DNA of 60,677 bases from Lachnospiraceae bacterium (lineage in GTDB: Bacteria > Bacillota > Clostridia > Lachnospirales > Lachnospiraceae): assembly GCA_024693845.1 (NCBI GenBank), contig JAILKJ010000036.1, forward strand, positions 1 to 60,677. Direction: 5' to 3'. The translations under genes were made by a program, and so were the position numbers. The notes under the pieces were generated by a model. The model was not told where the DNA came from, searched no databases, and saw nothing but the letters and a program-made list of their open reading frames with translations. This document shows positions 58,533 through 60,677 of this stretch, one piece after another (position 1 is the stretch's first letter; each line of letters starts with the position of its first letter).

Positions 58533-59942
58533 TCACCGGTTTGCATTTTTCCGGTATTCGCTGGGTGTTATCCCCACGGTAGATTTAAAGCTCTTGAGAA
58601 AATGCTTTTCGCTTTCGTATCCCACATTCGTTCCGATCTCGGCGATCCGCATATCCGTATCCGTCAAAAGTCTTTTCGCTTCCGCGATCCTCAGGTCTCT
58701 GACATAGTTCACAAAATTGCTCCCCGTGTATTGCTTGAACTGGGCGGAGAACAGAGTGTAATTCATTGAGACCTCGTTGGAAACCACGGTCATGCTCAGA
58801 TCCTTCTTGTAGTTTTCCCGGATATAGGCCACCGCTTCCCGCATCTTTTTGTCGCTGCTGCCCACTGTCAGCTCTCCGGATGTCTGCTTGATAAAGCCGT
58901 AAAAGCTCTGCCGGAAGTCTTCAAGATGATCAAAGCAACGCGGACAGATCAGCTCTTCGGGTATCCGCCTTTTATAGAAGGACATATACTCAGAGAAAAA
59001 TGTCCGGATAGCGCTTTCAAACGCATCATACTTCAGATGCCCCCTTCCGGCTGCGGTAAAAAATCTGTCCCACTCTTTTTCGATCTCGCTCTCATCTGCC
59101 ACACCAAGTCTTTGCACGGCAGCGGATATACCGGAGGGATCAGCCAAACGTTTTGCCTCCTCGGCCAGTCCCGCAGGCGGCTCTTTTCCATCCTCCCGCA
59201 CAAGTCCTTCCTGCAAAAGGAAGGCCCTCCTTCTTCTTGTACAGGCTTCTTCATATGCAGCCTTGAGTTCGGAGATCGTGCTCTTTCTGTCGCTGAGCCC
59301 TGCAAAACGATCTTTGTTCTCTTCTATGGCCTTATCGATCTGTCCGGCGGGGATGATGCAGATCACATCCGACCTGGTACTGATGCAGATCCCCTCCGTT
59401 GCCACTATGGCCGGGCCGATCATCACATAGTACTCTTTCCCGATCCGACCGGTCAGAAGCTTTTCCAGATGCTCCATGTCTTCAGGCGCGGCATCCTTAT
59501 CCAGCAGCAGATACTTCAGTAGCCGGTTACCGGTGTTCTCCGTCAGATCCCTGTCTTTTTTTTTATGACTGATCTCTTCATCAAGCCTGGCCACGACTTC
59601 CTTGATCTTGTCTCTCTCCACCGGCTTTAAGATGTATTCCTTCACGCCGTTGCGCAGCATCTGTACGGCATAATCAAAATCATCATAGCCGCTGATGGCC
59701 ACAGCCAGAGGGATCTCATCCAGCTCCTGCATCTTTTCCACCAGCTGGATCCCGTTAAGCTTCGGCATGCGGATGTCGGTAAAGACCAGATCCACATGTC
59801 TGCTCTTAAGGATCTCCAGTGCCTTTTCACCGTCAGGGCACTCCAATACCTCCCCCACCTCTGTTCCGCATCGCTTGATCATGGTGGCGATACCCTGACG
59901 TATCATTTTTTCATCTTCTACTACGAGTATGGTGTCAATCAT
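58533..59942 (-). CDS. YesN-type response regulator with AraC DNA-binding domain
   Basis: A 469-residue response regulator. The receiver domain (1-120) has phospho-Asp56 in LVFTDIRMP and Lys in EYILKPVERDK. A middle region of about 240 residues is of unclear fold. The C-terminal AraC helix-turn-helix pair (about 368-467) shows VSMNYTLFSAQFKQYTG-like and RIAEIGTNVGYESEKHFLKSFKS segments. It overlaps the kinase stop by 4 bp. Such YesM/YesN pairs sense carbohydrates outside and switch on nearby sugar-use genes; here the next gene is the GH3 beta-glucosidase, 27 bp downstream. Confidence 0.93.
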   Translation of the reverse strand: MIDTILVVEDEKMIRQGIATMIKRCGTEVGEVLECPDGEKALEILKSRHVDLVFTDIRMPKLNGIQLVEKMQELDEIPLAVAISGYDDFDYAVQMLRNGVKEYILKPVERDKIKEVVARLDEEISHKKKDRDLTENTGNRLLKYLLLDKDAAPEDMEHLEKLLTGRIGKEYYVMIGPAIVATEGICISTRSDVICIIPAGQIDKAIEENKDRFAGLSDRKSTISELKAAYEEACTRRRRAFLLQEGLVREDGKEPPAGLAEEAKRLADPSGISAAVQRLGVADESEIEKEWDRFFTAAGRGHLKYDAFESAIRTFFSEYMSFYKRRIPEELICPRCFDHLEDFRQSFYGFIKQTSGELTVGSSDKKMREAVAYIRENYKKDLSMTVVSNEVSMNYTLFSAQFKQYTGSNFVNYVRDLRIAEAKRLLTDTDMRIAEIGTNVGYESEKHFLKSFKSTVGITPSEYRKNANR

Positions 59943-60677
59943 TTTTGTTGCCCCTCGCTAACTTTTCTATTGCTTATGGGAATCCTGATGCAAACCTTGG
60001 TGTAGCAGTTCTCCCTGGCAGCAACCTCGATCCCGTACTTTTCTCCGTATTCCATTCTGATCCTGTCCTGCACGTTCTTAAGTCCGATGCCGTTGCCGGA
60101 ACCGCCACCGGAAGGAACGCTGCCGTTTATCTTTCCTCGGAGATTTTCCAGTTCCTCTTCATTCATTCCGCGGCCGTTATCCGTGATCTCAATGGTGCAA
60201 TCCTCGCCATCCTCAATGCTCTTGATATAGATGGTGGTATCCTCGGCGATCTCTTCGATCCCGTGGACGATGGCGTTTTCCACGATGGGCTGCAGCGTCA
60301 TCTTCGGTATCTTCTGCTTCATGGCACTCTCGGACAGATTCAGTGACAGGAAGATCTCATAATCAAATCTCAGATTGATGAGAGCCATATAGTCTTTGAT
60401 GTACTCGATCTCCTCCGACACATAGATGGTTTCCGTCGACCACTTCATGCTGTATCGAAGGAGCTTGCCAAGGCTCGTTACCGCATCGGAGATATCATAC
60501 TCTTCCCGGATCTCCGCCATCATCTTGATAGACTCAAGCACGTTGTAGATAAAATGCGCGTTGATCTGATTCTGCAGGGCTTTCAGCTGCGAATCCTTGG
60601 CCAGGACCTCGCGGTTTACATTTTCCCGCATCAGCTCCTGGATCCGGTCGAGCATGCGGTTAACCTGATAGGACAAC
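59939..60677 (-). CDS. YesM-type sensor histidine kinase (partial, 5' end outside window)
   Basis: The C-terminal 245 or so residues of a sensor kinase; the frame stays open to the right edge, so the sensor, membrane and most of the HAMP parts are missing. The visible start (SYQVNRMLDRIQELM) looks like the end of HAMP, so the in-frame TTG there is internal. The phospho-His lies in LQNQINAHFIYNVLESI (His_kinase family), and the ATPase part has IVENAIVHG, ITDNGRGM and GNGIGLKNVQDRI. It pairs with the YesN-type regulator downstream by an ATGA overlap. Confidence 0.92.
   Translation of the reverse strand, partial: LSYQVNRMLDRIQELMRENVNREVLAKDSQLKALQNQINAHFIYNVLESIKMMAEIREEYDISDAVTSLGKLLRYSMKWSTETIYVSEEIEYIKDYMALINLRFDYEIFLSLNLSESAMKQKIPKMTLQPIVENAIVHGIEEIAEDTTIYIKSIEDGEDCTIEITDNGRGMNEEELENLRGKINGSVPSGGGSGNGIGLKNVQDRIRMEYGEKYGIEVAARENCYTKVCIRIPISNRKVSEGQQK

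Noticed and set aside
56709-58769. A 686-codon open frame on the plus strand opposite the GH3 gene
   Set aside because: Antisense shadow; the minus-strand frame has all GH3 signatures and good spacing to its neighbours.
1-60677. CRISPR arrays, tRNA/rRNA genes, insertion sequences, phage genes
   Set aside because: No repeat-spacer pattern, no tRNA-like cloverleaf noticed, no transposase, integrase or phage structural motif among the real reading frames.

Overview
The window looks like chromosome from a motile, anaerobic Lachnospiraceae-like Firmicute of roughly 50% GC. The evidence is a Clostridia-type gene set: diadenylate cyclase cdaA-cdaR, comFC-yvyF next to recD2, an Mbl-like mreB followed by two flagellar rod genes, a CBS-type pyrophosphatase, YesM/YesN-type regulators and a sensory [FeFe]-hydrogenase. 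The genus cannot be fixed from sequence alone. I saw no rRNA, tRNA, CRISPR array, phage gene or insertion sequence. Genes are tightly packed, mostly on the minus strand, and many neighbours overlap by 4 bp (ATGA).

Layout. (1) 1-12.8 kb holds surface-glycan genes: DUF2304, three glycosyltransferases, a divergent fucosyltransferase-like gene, a DUF3048 lipoprotein with its own promoter and terminator, then a six-gene run (membrane partner, DUF2142, three GT2 enzymes, a PMT/ArnT-like transferase). (2) 12.8-14.9 kb holds leuA and ptsH (HPr). (3) 14.9-21.8 kb is one unit, recD2-comFC-yvyF-two unknown membrane proteins-cdaA-cdaR. (4) 21.8-25.1 kb is mreB, then flgF-like, flgG-like and rod-binding genes, with a sigma-28-like promoter after mreB. 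(5) 25.1-33.2 kb is GNAT-uvrB-MBOAT-AlgJ/X-like-uvrA: the two excision-repair genes are split by an O-acetylation pair. (6) 33.3-38.9 kb holds a diguanylate cyclase gene convergent, with overlapping stops, to an HD-GYP gene. The HD-GYP gene ends an operon of DHH phosphoesterase, AlkD-like protein, a small protein and a polysaccharide deacetylase.

(7) 39.1-50.4 kb is the most unusual part. It holds a [FeFe]-hydrogenase/chemoreceptor fusion with a lipoprotein, a hybrid histidine kinase carrying a full phosphorelay, an ECF transporter S component, an orphan BMP-type binding protein, and a 1211-residue protein. That protein joins an ECF-S-like membrane domain, a two-component-regulator-type propeller, a Y_Y_Y domain and HD-GYP. 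A dense, hairpin-rich 160-bp intergenic element lies upstream of it. I read this region as a small-molecule sensing locus feeding into c-di-GMP turnover and phosphorelay; the link is inference.

(8) 50.4-54.8 kb holds the pyrophosphatase, a lipoprotein plus zinc-ribbon membrane protein pair, a decayed solute-binding protein gene with a single-base frameshift in a poly-A tract, and two small proteins. (9) 54.9-60.7 kb is a sugar-responsive operon: YesM-type kinase (cut by the window edge), YesN-type regulator, a GH3 beta-glucosidase with reversed domain order, and a C39-like cysteine peptidase without a signal peptide.
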